From Rotaria socialis (Eukaryota; Rotifera; Eurotatoria; Philodinida; Philodinidae): a DNA stretch of 64,000 nucleotides. Below are positions 63,560 through 64,000 of this stretch, piece by piece. Positions within the stretch are counted from its first letter, which is position 1. Every line of letters begins with the position of its first letter. The stretch is from contig CAJNYU010001450.1 of assembly GCA_905331475.1 (NCBI GenBank), positions 1 through 64,000 on the forward strand, given 5' to 3'. The notes beneath the pieces were generated by a model. That model made no database searches, had not been told where the DNA came from, and saw only the letters and a list, made by a program, of their open reading frames with translations. A program made the translations under genes and the position numbers.

Positions 63560-63910
63560 GTGTAGTATGATTGATAATATCACTTCGATAAAACTGAGTC
63601 ATTTAGTGAAACTGCCAATATAAAATCTCTTCTCTTTATTTTGTTTTACACCTACGCCTCAATTATAATTACTTCATTGAGGAACCTTATTCTTGCCGTT
63701 TCTTTCCAAAGTATCGATAAATAAATATTGCATGGCATACATGGAAGGTATGCATGCTTGACATGAGACCTTTTTGTCAACAAAAATGAATCATTACAGT
63801 GTCACAGGTTTTTTATCTTTGTTCGTTTATAATATTTAGAATAGTGAAATAAATTCAACGAACAGCAATATTTTCAATTCAATCAATCCAGTAAATACTT
63901 GACGAATTCG

Positions 63911-63956
63911 ATGGCAACAACGAACAACTATCGTACCGAGCCATTCACATTTAATG
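63911..63956 (+). CDS. Possible first exon of a gene running off the right edge
   Basis: An ATG at 63911 gives 15 codons (MATTNNYRTEPFTFN) followed by a good donor, GTAAGC. The remainder would lie beyond the window. Only the donor and open frame support it. Confidence 0.3.
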
Positions 63957-64000
63957 GTAAGCAGTCGTGTCCATGGCGTGTGATAAGAAATGGTTTAAAC

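Overview
The window is nuclear DNA of an invertebrate animal: AT-rich, with genes split by many short introns (mostly about 50-70 bp) that obey GT-AG, and proteins typical of metazoan nervous and housekeeping systems. Gene density, tiny introns, the mix of several DNA-transposon families in very short non-autonomous forms, and intronless membrane-anchored enzymes of uncertain ancestry between the animal genes fit a bdelloid rotifer best. That placement is inference; an invertebrate metazoan is what the sequence itself supports.

Layout. 1-10.4 kb is accessory: a decayed multi-exon gene, a small membrane-protein ORF, a 1.5 kb compound inverted-repeat element, a broken retroviral-type integrase, an intact intronless methyltransferase-like gene, and a piggyBac-type miniature element. 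10.4-18.5 kb is a compact + strand run: casein kinase 2 alpha (13 exons), an SNX1/SNX2-type sorting nexin (3 exons) and UVSSA (8 exons). UVSSA converges, with 48 bp between stop codons, on an intronless six-motif kelch gene. 19.7-36.6 kb is a minus-strand block: vesicular monoamine transporter (13 exons), an unrecognised 8-TM protein (7 exons), a TRPC channel (13 exons) and a Shaker-type Kv channel (3 exons). Four membrane proteins, three of them neuronal, lie head to tail. 36.7-51.8 kb is mostly gene-free and rich in short repeats: hAT-like elements with perfect 8-bp target duplications, a TA-flanked foldback element, palindrome-rich repeats, a decayed reverse transcriptase, and an assembly gap. 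51.8-57.6 kb holds an intronless DXD glycosyltransferase and a kinase-less three-Ig receptor resembling FGFRL1. 57.6-64 kb is largely empty, with weak signs of one small gene and a first exon at the right edge.

The exon models of the eight multi-exon genes all close in frame; I checked splice phases and total lengths by hand. Several genes carry a pyrimidine-AG acceptor-like site only 5-25 nt before the start codon, as expected for spliced-leader trans-splicing. The most reportable material is the set of short transposon-derived elements with exact ends, the loss of the S6 Pro-X-Pro motif in the Kv channel, and the FGFRL1-like receptor. I see no clear new multi-gene system.
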